64,000 nucleotides of DNA from Siphonodentalium dalli (GCA_032622095.1 CP136062.1:200969959-201033958), one strand, 5' to 3'. Shown: positions 36,578 to 50,800, counted from the first letter of the stretch. Notes: generated by a model from the letters alone, not told the origin. Translations and numbers: made by a program.

Positions 36578-39370
36578 ACTTTTTTCCTATTCCACTTCCG
36601 GTTATCGAATGTACACAATGTACATGGTCGACTGAGAAGCCAATGATTTATTCTCCCAAGTAGGTCAATACTACCTTTTGGGAGCCAATGATTGGAAAAT
36701 GTGGCACAAACTATGTGCTATCATCCGGTCCCAGATTGAGCAGGTAATGTAGTTTTTTGTTATCATGGATTTCAGATGAGAGGAACTGATCTACTGATCG
36801 AGACTTGTAGATGCCACTGAAATGCGTCAGCCATGCTCGAGTAATATGATCGTTGTATATTCTGGACTTCAGAATCACACAAAATGTGTGAAAACTGGCG
36901 GTTCGGTGTAATTTTAATATTATGGGTATCAGCATTGCACTGAAGCTGGAAGTATCACAATGGACGATCCGTGTACCGAGAGAAACAAATGGCTGGATGT
37001 CTGGGCTATTCCTTTCTCCATTATATATGTCGTTTACCAATCTGGGTGTGAAAACACATATCAGAATCTCTGATAAGTTAACTACACAAACTATACAAAC
37101 GCTCATCAGTGGCATAAGTTAACTATACAAACGCCTATCAGTTCCATAACATTTTCAAAATAGGTTCCCGTGTCTCACAACCCCACCCCTCCCCTAAAAC
37201 AAAAATCCAAACTTGCCAGTCTTCTCATTCTGATCATCGATCGATTATACAACCATGTCTTCAAGCTCATTGGAGCAACGGCAATGAATCCACTGATGTG
37301 TAGCAGGCATGACATGCATCTTGAAATTATTGGCACGGACGAGCCCCCATAATGTAACGGAACGGTTCCAAACTTAGACCCGTTGAAGAAACCGTCCATT
37401 GGTAGTAGGTTATTCCAAACCCTTCAGAAACTGAAACCAGTTTAAATTATTGATTTAATTTATAAATTAATAATACATGCACTTTTATCACTACCTTATG
37501 GCCAGGTGCAAACAAAAAGCACCATAAACACCAATGACTAAACAAGTCAATATACGGAAATAACAGACGAGTCAATCGTCTTTTTCTGTCATATAAGCTA
37601 GATACTAGAATAGTGATAACAAAAAGGTTCAACCAAAGAGACACTACCAGTTCACAAAGCCACCGATAATGGTGTGAATCTGTGTGGCAGCAATACGTCA
37701 GATGTCTTATTATGTGTTGTCGGTCAATAAAGAGCGTTCCGCCACACTCCTAAAGCTCAGCCTGTTCTCCCGAAAAATCTCACATTATCTGCTTATAAAT
37801 AACTTGTTTTAGGCAGATCATCTGCTTAGAATCGCCTCAATTTGAGTCGATAATGTGCTGAAAGTGAGAGTTTTTAGTCACATTATCGACCCAGAGTATG
37901 TGCGGACAATGACACAAATAAGCCAACACAAGACTTTCCAGGTGTACGCTCTTCGCTGTGGCCCGCGCCATAAAATGAATTAACGACTATGACTCCATTA
38001 TCTGGTTATATCAGAACCAAATAATCACATTATGTACATATTTCACATTATAGGTCGATTGTGTGGGTATTTGCGGGAGGATATGGTACAAACAAATCAT
38101 CTTGGACTTCCAAAAGTTGTGTCACATACGAGTGTTTTGCAAGGAATTCATTTTTTTCTGAACTGCAGCTCTAGGTTATTTTTCTCCGTAGGTCTACCCG
38201 ACTGTCCCGGATCAATACGTTCAAACACGTTGAATACCACACTGGTCATGCTCACAGGATGCTGATGTATCTCGGCAAACGATATCTGGTTTCTGATCGC
38301 CGATATACATAGCTCTCTAAACAACGAACTAAGTTAATGTGACAGTGCTATTTTATATACCAAAACAGTATATGCCTTTATCACATGCTACACATGTATA
38401 CTAACTCAGTTACGGAACCTAACTCACTAATATACATTGTATAGCCGCATTGCAATCATTTCATTCCGCGTACTTGGCTCATTCCATTCCGCGCTATTCC
38501 GGTCTATACATTTCCCGTTCCCACTTGCATTCATGTTCTGCATTTCGCTAATTCATATTCTTAACTCAGCCCAATAACGTGTCCACTAGTCTATTCTCTA
38601 TCTAATATGCAGCGCCCAATCTGAGACCAAACAGTCGGACACTATTGGATTTCAGCCAATCACAGGTAACGTTATTTGCCGCGCTTTTCAGTCGATAATT
38701 TGCGTTCAAACTGTCAACGTCGTTCCGTCGTATTACGCACTCAGTGTTATCAATATTTCTCCATGGTCGAAGAATGTAATAAGTATTTGAAATGATTACT
38801 ACGTAATGACATCTGACTTATGCTTCCCCAGTATGGTGTGTGATATTTGTTATATGTTTTACTCGTTATCATGTTTTTAATTATATTATTGTCTTCGTTT
38901 TTGGAAGTTCAGAGTATGTCACATTTGCAATATTCATATTTGCCCCATAATGTAGGGATTGTCGAAATCGCACGCTGCGTTCATAATGCCCCTTTTATAC
39001 TAGAATATAGGTTTTGTTTCTAACTGTTCGTCACAGTTAGGATTGTGTCAAAATAGTTGTTATATCGACAATAGGGAAGTTGGTTTATTGACACAATCAC
39101 ATTTCACATTTTTATTCATATCCATTCTGGATATGTATTTAGGCAGCAATTACAACCTATGTATTTGTTCGCCAGGGTCTGTCATCTTCGTCTCTATCTC
39201 GATTGATGTCTGGTGTGTGATGTTGTTCTCAAGTTAGCCTATAGGGTCCTATAGATGTGTTGTGATGTCGTCTCCATGTTGTGATGCTTGTTGGGTGTGT
39301 TCCGTTTGATAAATGAGGACGAATAAATATATAGAAGACTTTTAAGGTAGGCTTAGTGTTTCCATAGACC
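36578..39370. other. No gene recognised
   Basis: Long non-coding span. AATAAAGAGCGTT at 37725 is another copy of the dispersed word seen in the TTAA MITEs. ORFs here are short, overlap one another on both strands and have no recognisable domains. Confidence 0.4.
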
Positions 39371-39379
39371 CTGCCTGAT

Positions 39380-41504
39380 GGGAGCTCATAAAAGCCGAAC
39401 ACAACCGAACATAACCGAACACAAGTCCAAATAATGGGAAATTTCACGAATAAAGTTCATAGGCATATGTATTCATGTTCACACTATTACTATACGAAGT
39501 TTGGTGGAGTTCGGGCCAATAATAAGTGTTTTATTCGATATTTTGTAAAACGCGTTTAGTGTTCGGCATAGAAAAGCCGAACACAAGTTTATGTTCGACA
39601 CTCAGTCACCGGTAATTAATTAATACATAGATATGCATAGATGTGGCGTTAGCTGGCGTTTGAGATATATAACTCTATATACAGTCTACTAAATATAAGA
39701 CCACCTTGTAAAGTTCATAGGCATATGTATTCACGTTCATACTATTACTATACGAAGTTTGGTGGAGTTTGGTTCAATAATGAGTGTTTTGTTGGGTGTT
39801 TTGTATAACGCGTTTGTGTTTGGCATAGAAAAGCCGAACACAAACTTCTGTCTCATGGATTAGATTATCCGCTGATAAGTGATAATTAATATCTGCCAGA
39901 AGGGATTTGGCAGGTTTAATTCGCGAGAAAAAACGTGTTTTGTTGTCCATTTTCGTCTGCATTCTCACTAAAATGTTACCCCCCCCCCCCCGTTATTATT
40001 ACAAGTCATTTCGTACAATGTGGTAGTTTAGATGGATCATACTGGACAAATGCGAACAAATCAGCACGCCCCGGACTTCTAAGTAGTAAATCGGTTGTCG
40101 AGTTAAGATACTCATGCGGAAATGGTTCGGAGAATATAATACTAACCACAAAACAAATAGTTTATTGCAATCATAAGTAAACATTGTAAAATTATATATA
40201 ATAGTGTTCTTGTTGGCGACATAACATCTCTTGGTGGTGGTGCAGGGAATTCTGGTGGAATTGATGTCAATCATAGTATATGTTCAAAGTACTATACAAT
40301 ATACTATACAATATACTTATATGCAAATTCTGTCCTCGGCGGAACGGATTTGGGCAGAGTTTGTTCTCCTTGAAGTCAGTGGATGGAAATGGCTCTGATG
40401 CGTGCCTAACTTTTGTGTATATATCATGCTGTATGGTGGAAGCCGATATAAAGCCAGTGTTCAACTTATCGTAGAAACACATGCAATCGAATACCTGTCT
40501 GAATACGAATAAAGAGCGTTTCGTATTGTATCTTTTTAAAAGTCTGATATGCAGGAATTTAAGATCGTTTTCAAAAATGTGCCTGATATGACAGGAATGT
40601 GATATGAAAGGAATAATTATTTTGCGCCAAGATACCTTCTGACGCTTGCTAGGGTTGATTGATCTAGTTTTGCATGCCTTTACTCTTTTAGTCTGACATG
40701 GCTTCTTGGCAATAGCCACGGTTTTCGGTATCGTCAAACGTCCGTCAGTCGAAATTTGCCGAAGATTCTGGCATAAATTAAATTGGTCACCAAGCGATGA
40801 CTTAGTAAAAAGTCATTGATTTTCAATTGCTGGCACTCTACATGAAACCATCGATCACACATATCGTGACATTCCTGTGAACAAACACCACATGGGTAAA
40901 TCAATTTGGAATTAGGCATTGTAGAATTTTCAGACCTGTGATCAGAATGCCAAATACTGCTGAGATTGTGATTTGCCAAATAATATCATACCACATTCTT
41001 ATATAGAACTTCTCGGATATTGCACCATGAACTCACTTTCTTGTCACTCAAATATTGTTTTTACAATCGTACGTTGTCTTTCATGGCGGGGCCCACCAAA
41101 AGCATGTTGTTTCTATAATAGTAGGCGCCATCAAATACTGATTGCAACTAACTGTCAAAACACTGAACTACAATAGGTGAGAGATCGCCACCAACAACAA
41201 TTAAAGCCTTTCGGCTTAGTGACCATATATCTGATATTAATTATCACCTAGCTAGACAGCCGTTATAGACTAATACACGAGAGAAGCTTGTGTTCGGCTT
41301 TTCTATGCCGAACACTGAACGCGTTTTACAAAATATCGAATAAAACACTTATTATTGGCCCGAACTCCACCAAACTTCGTATATTAATAGTGTGAACATG
41401 AATACATATGCCTATGAACTTTATTCGTTATATTTCCCATTATTTGGCCTTGTGTTCGGTTATGTTCGGTTGTGTTCGGTTGTGTTCGGCTTTTATACGC
41501 ACCG
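39380..41504. mobile_element. Mutator-like element with long TIRs and 9-bp target duplication
   Basis: Left arm 39380-~39594 and right arm ~41290-41504 are inverted copies containing ATAAAAGCCGAACACAACCG, GTTCATAGGCATATGTATTC, ACGAAGTTTGGTGGAGTTCG and TTCGGCATAGAAAAGCCG. TGCCTGATG repeats directly at 39371-39379 and 41505-41513. A second, diverged copy of the left arm's inner part lies at ~39712-39842. Arms of ~215 bp with a 9-bp duplication are the signature of the Mutator superfamily. No MULE transposase was found inside, so this is non-autonomous. It ends ~340 bp upstream of the phosphoglycerate mutase start codon. Confidence 0.85.
40734..40979 (-). pseudogene. PHD-finger-like fragment inside the Mutator-like element
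   Basis: The minus strand reads KLIYPCGVCSQECHDM then CDRWFHVECQQLKINDF. The spacing C-x2-C...C-x2-W-x-H-x2-C resembles a shortened PHD finger of the kind found in ORF1 of some LINEs, with the middle deleted. Downstream minus-strand sequence (DGRLTIPKTVAIAKKP) may continue it. It is a fragment, captured or left over, with no intact gene around it. Confidence 0.4.
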
Positions 41505-41513
41505 TGCCTGATG

Positions 41514-41843
41514 TTTGGACTCAGAGCCCCACAAATGTTTGTGATATAGCATGATGGTTCACTGAAGACCCACCCCTGTGCTCTACCACATTAACACAAA
41601 CCAGATATTCTTCCTCAATTTCTATTCGGAATACCTGATGCCTAACGTTAGTTTATTTTTTCACCGGAAGTAGCTTGAAGGTGGTTGGAGGTCAAGGTTT
41701 CTGTTGCTTTCAAGGACGAATTTGGTGCAAGTCCTTGGAAATCTGGAGAAAACGGAGGGGAGAACATCGCTTTTATTGCAGTCAGCAGTTTTTCATCTGA
41801 CCAGAAATAGCATAGACCCGTTGTCACAAGTAAAGGTAAAAGG
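41514..41843 (+). promoter_or_regulatory. Putative promoter and 5' UTR of the phosphoglycerate mutase gene
   Basis: This interval separates the right end of the Mutator-like element from the ATG. ACCGGAAGT at 41663-41671 matches the ETS-family core often found in promoters of housekeeping genes. No TATA box is evident near it. The transcription start is not visible from sequence. Confidence 0.4.
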
Positions 41844-44800
41844 ATGGCGAAGTATACACTGGTCCTAGTCCGCCATGGCGAGAGTGAGTGGAACCAGCAA
41901 AATCTGTTCTGCGGCTGGCACGATGCCGATTTATCAGAAACCGGTATAAATGAAGCAAAAAATTCAGGAAAGGTTAGTTTAAATTATTTACATGACTTAT
42001 TTAAATGTATACTGGGTAATCAGTAAATCACTGGTATATCATAGACATTCATGGTTGATTTAATAAGACCCTTCCAGACAGCAGTTTCCTTGCAAAGTTG
42101 CGCGTCAAAATTTCAAAAGTCAAGTGTTTTGCCAACTTGTGGCATCTACCACTATTGCACTAATTTATCTATCTATCTACGAATACTACGATACTCGATC
42201 CATCACCCTCAATGTGCTGAGGAGGGTACAGGACATTTCGTACCATGGTCGTTTCGTACTTGGTCGATTCGTACCATTCTGGCATCTGGTCGTTTCGTAC
42301 CATATTTCTTGGTCGTTTCGTACCGCATTGTTTGGTCGTTTCGTACCATGTAGAAAATCATGAGATTTGCTTACATCGAATGTGAATAACAATCACGCTG
42401 ACAATAGTATTCATCTGATTGACTGCGGGAAAGATCTTATGAGATGTTTTTACAACAAGTGTTAATACTAATCACGCTGTATAAACAAGAGGTGAGCTCT
42501 TACTGATTACCACTAATTACCACCTGGCTTCTTGATCACACCTTTTCATGAGTTGTTTTTGTTGGAATCCTATAAGTAACATGAGATCCCCCATCATTTC
42601 ATCATTCATCTCACAATCATGTCTGACTTTCTCTCCGACGTTAATTGTATAGACTGTTCCAGAGAGGTTCGTCCGCGTCAACACGGTCTTCAATGTGAAG
42701 GTTAGTACTCGTATATATTATACAATTTTATTTTGAACATCAACTTAACTTAATATTTAAAAACAATCTGTAAAATGTATATATATTATAAATAGAAGTT
42801 TACCGATATGCCATAAAGACAAGGCGACACATTGGTGGTGTTCTCATCGCCAAAAGACTGGAGCCTGCCCAGCTACCATCACAGAGAAAGATGATGTCTT
42901 CACCGCAGGCCCAAAACTCCATAACCATCAACCTGATAATGTGACCGGCATCGAGATTTCAGTGCGTCTGCGACAATTGGCCGTCAGAAAGGAACAGATT
43001 TTCGTCCCTGCGTCACTCTGGCTGAAGATTTAATGCGGGATGAGTTCGACAAGAACCCCAGCGCCGACCTGCCAAAGCCAGATAATTTGATCCGCCAAGC
43101 TAATCGAAGGCGACAGAAGGTGAAGCCGAAACCACCACAAAGATTATGATATGGTACGCATCATTTATACATTATGAGTTTTCAAGATAATAGTTTCAAA
43201 TATAATTTCTACAATTAACTTAATTCAGGTAACTAAATAAAATGAGTTTGTTCACAAATAATTTGGAAATATTACAATATGACATTTAATTATAACATGA
43301 TATTTATTTCATTTAAATATTACAACATGATATTTTGTCATTTCAGGTCTTCGAATCACTGCTAAAACTACTACCAGATGAACTTGCGGTGAAGACAGTG
43401 ACAATGGACTTTGAAAAGGCAACATGGAAGTCCATACAAAAGCTACTACCAGAGGTGGAAAGACGTGGTTGTTATTTTCACTGGACCCAGGCCGTGAATA
43501 GGCAGATTCAAAAGAAAGGGCTGATCGAACTGTACAACAAAAAAGGAGACGAATACAGGTAAATATTTGTTCTCATAGAATAGAATTGTATGAATAAAAT
43601 AATAGAATTGTATGATTAAATGAATTTTTTCAAAATATAACTTATATGATTTTATTTTTATTTCAATTATATAAGTAGAATAATGCTATTATTTCAATAT
43701 TGTTGTGTAAAATAATGTTGTTAATGTTAATATGTTATTTTAAAATAAAGAATAAAGTATGAAATTAATACTGTTTTCCCCCATTCCCAACATGGTACAA
43801 CACACGGTACGAAACGACCAATTGATTTTTCTACATGGTACGAAACGACCAATTGATTTTCTACATGGTACGAAACGACCAAACAATGCGGTACGAAACG
43901 ACCAAGAAATATGGTACGAAACGACCAGATGGTACGAAACGTCCAGGTACGAAACGACCATGGTACGAAACGTCTAGAAGCCGCTGAGGATTATGTGGAG
44001 GTCCAGGTGCTACCACGGCTGAGTAACTTTATAACCCTGTGGTGACTCCAGTAGTGGCAGTACGGCAGTAGCATTCTTTAACGTGCACACACCGAGGCGT
44101 GTACACGGGTCAGCCATTATGCCAGCGTACTGCACCCACGACAACATAAGTGTTGTAATACTAATGGAGGGAAGTCGGCATTTTGCATTCGGATCTTTAT
44201 TCAGTGAATTCGAATGAGACTTTTCATTCTGACAAACTTGGTATCTGACCGAGTTCTGATTTTTGTCAGAATACCCTGACCAGGTTGCGATCCCCTGTCC
44301 TATAGCACGAGAGACCAGTACGCTACCGACTTCCCAACCTTATTGAGTCTAGTGTTGAAACGATTAGTCGATTTAGTCGAAATCGACGCGATTTATATTA
44401 AATTAGTCGATCACGAAATATGCTAGTCGACTAGTCGAGAAAAAGCACTACCTAAGTGCTATCATGACAGCAGTGCCATTGCATGGCAATATTATCATGT
44501 AATCTGTAACAGTTAATACTAGTACATATTAACTTCTTAGAGCTTATTGCATTGTTCCTTTAACGATGCCACTGCCAGTCATGCACGAGCGGTGAACTCA
44601 ATGAACTGAACCCAATGTATGAGCATGTACCGGTATGCGCGGTTTCTGTTATGTTGATCATCAAAGACATGAAGTGTCGCTGCCAACCGAACACTGTCTA
44701 GTTCAATGGGACACAAATTGACCAGTGATAACTTCTAGAGTAATGATGCAACAAAATGGCTTCAATGATATATAAAACATAATTCGCTACATGTCAAGCT

Positions 44801-47800
44801 GGTAAAGTCAGCTCAGTAACTGAATAGATCCTAGATCATTCTAATTCCCATACCCCCACCCCGCGACATGAGGCGCCAATTCAGTGAAACAATAGAACAC
44901 ACCAGACATCTCGTTAACGAGACTTACTAACGAGACTTGCCTATTTATTTCCTGGTTACTGGCGAGAATTTTGTTTATATAAAATGTTTTATTACCTGCA
45001 TTCCCCAACCCATGAGATTATATGGAGGTTGCAGGAGCGCCGGGTTTAAGACATCAAATTGGGAGACATACGGGCAAAACGGGAGATTATATAGTTCACG
45101 TGCTTTCTGTTTTAACAATCTGAAACGAAGAGTAGGATACTCAAAACTGCGATGCCACATGGCCCTTTTTATACGTCATATGGGCATAGAAACGGGAACT
45201 CTTAGAAGGGGTCCGACTAGTCGACTAGTAGTCGATTACCTCTGGCGACTAGTCGATTCCTTAAAAACGTTAATCGTTTCAACACTAATTGGTAATAGAT
45301 TGCGTGAAATGAAATCAAAACCAAACTAGTGTTCCTTTATGAATTTTCAGCACACATATGTACATTATTGAATTGGCCACTACAATTACAAGCTTATCAT
45401 ATTTGCAAGAATCACAGGTGATGAACACCTATGGAAGTAAGACACATTACATTGAGGTGCCCAATCAGGACATATAGACAAAAGATCACACCGATATCAA
45501 CAAAATCTTGGTCGAGAAGAGAACGATACTTACAAAATGTAATGACTTCCTTGTTAGTATGTTACCAATGGCAAACTTATGAAAGAAATGTTTGTCTTTA
45601 CATGTAAATGTATTTGCCCAAACCGTTACATTAGATGAGGGTTGTGCCAACTTGTGGGTTATATGCAGGTGTTAAGGATCAAATCAGCAGACTCATGTGT
45701 AAAGCAGGAGATTAACCGCGCCTGTCAGCATGCTAATATACCAGTACTAGGAAATACTGATTAAAAATGATTTTGTTTTTATCATCAAAAGTGGTTCCGG
45801 AGCCTGTGTCGGAATAGTGGAATCCCTGGAGAAAACTTCCGCTTCTAACGTCTTGTCCATTTGGATAAACCGCTGGCATCCATTTACCAGAAATAATTTG
45901 TCGAAAGTACCCTTGGGCTCCAAATAAACATGCATGCATGTTTATTATTTGCTTGGGTAATCCCCCCCCCCCCCCTGCACAGTGCTTATATGGGTCTGCA
46001 TGTTTATGAGGCATAGCTTTGAGGCTATGAAAATTTAAATCAGCACAAACTCAAGATTTCTATATTATTCTGATATAAAAATGGTGAGCTTACAGGTATA
46101 ACTTTATGCATGTACTTGTTCAAGTATATAGCATTATAGGCTTACAAGTGAACATTTGTATATTGAATAAAACACCACATGACACATACTACATTTTGTA
46201 TATTGATTCCTGTACTTGACCTACTATAAAAATTATTTGTTGATGTTTTGCTCAGAGTTCCACAGGTCTGCACTATTATTTGGGTCTGCATGTGCCACGT
46301 TTATTAACTTTCAATGGAATTTCCTCCCTTCACTATTACTTGGGCTTGCACTTTTATTTGGAGCCCAAGAGTAACCGATCTGCTTGATTGAGCTACCGGT
46401 ATGTCAGCTTAAAGGCACGTGCGGCCTTAATTGTCGAAAATATTCATATTTGTTCCAAACACCGTAAACAGAAAACCATTAAAACGTATACAATTTCGTT
46501 CATATATACCATGACCATCGCGTAAACAGCATGTTATCATAAAGACCTACTACAGTTTACCCAAGCTAGAGCCTGATTGTGTTACAGAAGACAGCACAAT
46601 GCTACTGGCTAATCACACACAAATGACATAAACGCTCTTTATTAGTTCCATATCAGGAATTCACCAACAAAGAGCGCTCTTTATGTTTACCATCATAATA
46701 TAAACAAACACCATGAAAGTAACTTTTTATGCCTTTGTTTACATAACAATGGTCAAATATATGACAATAACATACTGTTTATGCGATATTTCTTATTTGT
46801 ATACGGACAAAGTCTGTCTACATTTGATGTTCTTTCTGTTTGTGGCGGTTTTTGACGGGTGGAAATATTTTCACAGTATACCCACCGCCAAGGCCAACCG
46901 TACCTTTAAATGAGCTATTTGGCTAATTTGGCACATGTTGCTGTGCCTGACCTGTCTATGGTGGTAAATATTGATATATTTTATTATTTCGTTATGACTC
47001 GGCCTCAGACAGTCACTCAGACGAACCGTGCAGTACACATCACCAGATTCTGTGGCAACATTTTCTAAAAATTTTGCGATTCGCTCGCTTCATAACTCAT
47101 GGCTTCTGCAAGGCTTGAAGCAGTCATTGTGTGTTGTAATGTATATACAAATATGCCCGATTCGCTTGTAGTTGTGACATGTGTATGATGTGATGTCGTT
47201 GAACAGTTCACATTGCAAGTTGTGTGGAAGGCCCTTTGGATTCTAGTTTTTCGTACCATGGTCGTTTCATACCATCTGGTCTTTTCGTACCAAATTTTGT
47301 TGGTCATTTAGTAACCGATTTTTTGGTCGTCAAGTACCATCTTGGGAACGTGGAAAACACATCAACATTATACACATATTGTGCATGTAGATTGGAATAT
47401 TAAACGAATATTATATAACATCAGTCTTCGAAATTGGCCATGGCCATAACGAATGCGTGGCAATATGTGGAATATATGTATGTAATGCCACAGCATTAAA
47501 TTTGCTGCAGGACATTTTTCCTAATTTCAAGGGCTGTAACATTATAGAACATGTTACATTGCAGTACAATATGCATTTACCCAGGTGACAGCATCTACTG
47601 TCCAGAGTGAACAACTTCGCGCTGGCCTTGAGCAGCTCGTTGTGTCGTTGGTTGCTCAGAAATAGTTCTAAATATAGAAATGATGACGCCCAAGTTACCA
47701 TTTACCATTATGTTTAGTCTTTATGGGCTAAAAGCCTTTTGACTGGTCTTTATCATCTTCTTTATTGTTAGCCTATTTTACTTTCTTCATGTGCATTTTC

Positions 47801-50800
47801 AAGCTGTACTGTGGTCGGTTATGTATTTGTACGAGTCGTAAATTGAGTTGATACTTTTCTTGAATAGATGGGATCAGGATTTTTGAGGATGAAGTCAGGT
47901 AGATGGTTCCATACCTCAACCACTCTGTGTGTGATCGTGTTCTCTCTGATTTTGAAGTTGGCTGACTCGGGTCACTCGGCTCTCTGCAGAGTTTTAGCTT
48001 ATATTCTCGAGTGATATTAGTTATAGACGGTGGAAGCAATTCTTTGTTTAAAGTTTATCTGTTGTGGTCTTGTGGAGTATCTTGACAAAGTTTTGTGTCT
48101 ATCATATCTGTCCTGGCTCATCGATATGTCATTGATGGAAGTAGCATACTAGTAGCTCTCATTCTGAATCTGTCTTCGTCTGTTAGAGATGAAACTAATT
48201 TTATTGCCTAAGTTATGCTGAAATTTCTCTATCTTTTCTGAGTCATTCTTGTTAATTGATCTCCATGCTAAGTTTCCATACTCCAAATGTCATGTGTTTC
48301 TCTGCGAGCAACACAAATATTCCGATGAATCATGATCTCTAATAGTAACACTAAACAAATTATCAAATTATTTAAAGGTGCATCCTATAGATATATATAG
48401 AGACTAGAGTTCATTGAATCTCTCTCCGCATCAAACTAATAATCGGCTAAAGTCAAAGTGTAGTGTTTTTTCACTGAGTACTAGCTAATAGTCGAATGTG
48501 GCTATTGAACATTGAGAACCCAGTATACTACCCATAGCTAGAGCAACCACGTTTGAGATACATGTGTAATTAATGTTGTCACCAATTATGGAACTTAATG
48601 GCTATTAAAACAGTATCATGCGTAAATTATTAGTATTTGGGTCAAAATATTTGACATTGTAGACAACAAAGTTGAATAAACTAATAGTTTGTCACTATAG
48701 GACAAAGATTACCTGAATAAGATGCCATGTCATCCATGATACTTAACTCTTGTTACCATGTGCAACACACCATGCTGACAAGAGGCCGCAATGTGAGTAA
48801 AATAGTTTTTTTATTATGGAATGGAGTGTACCATCATATGAAACGTGTATCATTAAAACAGGAAACTTTGGACATGGTTAGCAGAAACCCATAGAAAGTT
48901 GGCAGTGATTCACTGAAGGAGTTCAGCAATAATTTCAAATTATTTTTGCATTGACCAGCTGATGATCGCGCACTGAGCATTCTGATCGTTGATTGGTTAA
49001 GCAGGCAGCATGCCCATTTTGTCTTCTGCAAAGTCACTTCATAAAAGTCGAGAGATTTAAATTTGTTCCAGTTCATGAGAGGGATGGATGTTTGTTCAAG
49101 TTCTAAGTGACAATTTTGTATTTTCTAATTTCAGATCCTCAAAGAGAAAGGTTATGTATTTGATGTTGCTTTCACCAGTGTGTTGCAGAGAGCGATAAAA
49201 ACTTTATACCACATACAGAATGGAACAGACTTGCATTGGATACCAGTACACAGGCATTGGCGGCTCAATGAGAGACATTATGGAGCTCTGCAAGGTCTCA
49301 ATAAGAGCGAAACAGCAGTCAAATATGGTGAAGATCAGGTCAAGGTTGGTCCAATGATTATTTTTAGTCAAGTTTTTTCGAGGTCGGCGGGTGGGCGGGC
49401 GATCGTCCGGGTTGGGCGGGAGACTGTTAGCATGATAGCTAAAACAAACGTTGAACGATCTAATTGATATCTGGTATATGTGTTTGTTGCAACAATATCT
49501 AGCTCGAGTTCGAAAATCAGAAGTGGTGAAAGATGGTCTGGTAAAGATTCAAGATATGGTGTAAGTTAAAACATAGTTAATATCCTGTACATGTGTATGG
49601 GGCGATCAAGGCCAATTTATGACCTCCAGATTTGAATATACAAAATAAAAAATGTTCATATGTGTGTGTCACATTGTCCCTGTCATGATCCTTGCCCCAT
49701 GTTTTCTCTGTCAATGTTCAAGACAAACGTTGAACGATCTAATTGATATCTGGTATATGTGTTTGTTGCAACAATATCTAGCTCGAGTTCGAAAATCAGG
49801 TTTGTCCAAAAAATTGGCCAAAAGATTTTTCAGCCCAGCTTGAACACTGCTTCCAATAACCTCAACTCTGATTTACTTTGCAGATCTGGAGGCGTTCTTA
49901 TGATACTCAACCACCACCACTTGAGCGAAGTGATGAAAGATGGTCTGGTAAAGATTCAAGATATGGTGTAAGTTAAAACATAGTTAATATCCTGTACATG
50001 TGTATGGGGCGATCAAGGCCAATTTATGACCTCCAGATTTGAATATACAAAATAAAAAATGTTCATATGTGTGTGTCACATTGTCCCTATCATGATCCTT
50101 GCCCCATGTTTTCTCTGTCAATGTTCAAGATTCTGTGGTGAAACCTCCTATGGCATTGTTTTATCAACTGAGTCATAAGTTGTAGTCAGTAACAGTAACA
50201 TACTGAATATTAAGTAATGTTGCTTCTGGTACTCTCAGGTTTCTAATAATCATGATGGCCTAATAATAGTGATGGATGGTGATTTATGCTGAAAATAATA
50301 ATAGTGATGGATGGTGATTTATGCTGAAAATAATAATAGTGATATCATTGGGATTTTTTCCAAAATTAATAAGCATGACGACACTATCATTAGGCACTTG
50401 AGAGTAAATTATTATTGAAACATACATGTACATGTACACAGGCAATAATCTACCGATCAACTGTTTCAATAAACTATGACAACAGACAACAGTCTAAAAT
50501 TTGTATGCCCTAATCCAGTCATTGGTGATGCTTGTAAACTTTTTTTTGGTCCTGTCGGAAGTTTGCCGATCCCCTAGACTCAGATTTTTACAAAGCTTCT
50601 ATACATGCAGGGCAATTCCACGACGGAGAATGAAATTTGTGAAAAAATTATATCTTGAATATTGGCTAAAGAGTTTGAAAATCTGATAGTTATGGTATTC
50701 AAGTTATTGAAAACAGTTTTTCTCTGTCATATTCATCATTTTAGTGATGAAAGCATATGCCATTGTTAACCCACATGTGCTACTAAAATATATGCCCAAA

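Noticed and set aside
43348-43560. Host gene with a FLYWCH/MULE domain
   Set aside because: The pieces lie between matching terminal arrays with a direct repeat at the flanks, and are frameshifted with a central part missing; they are transposon remains.
44937-45329. 130-codon open frame
   Set aside because: It runs across the right terminal repeat of a MITE into unrelated flank, so it cannot be a gene of either; no domain recognised.
49518-49561. First copy of exon 3 as an alternative exon of the mutase
   Set aside because: It has lost the acceptor and half the exon; in the phase required by exon 2 it meets TGA at the third codon.
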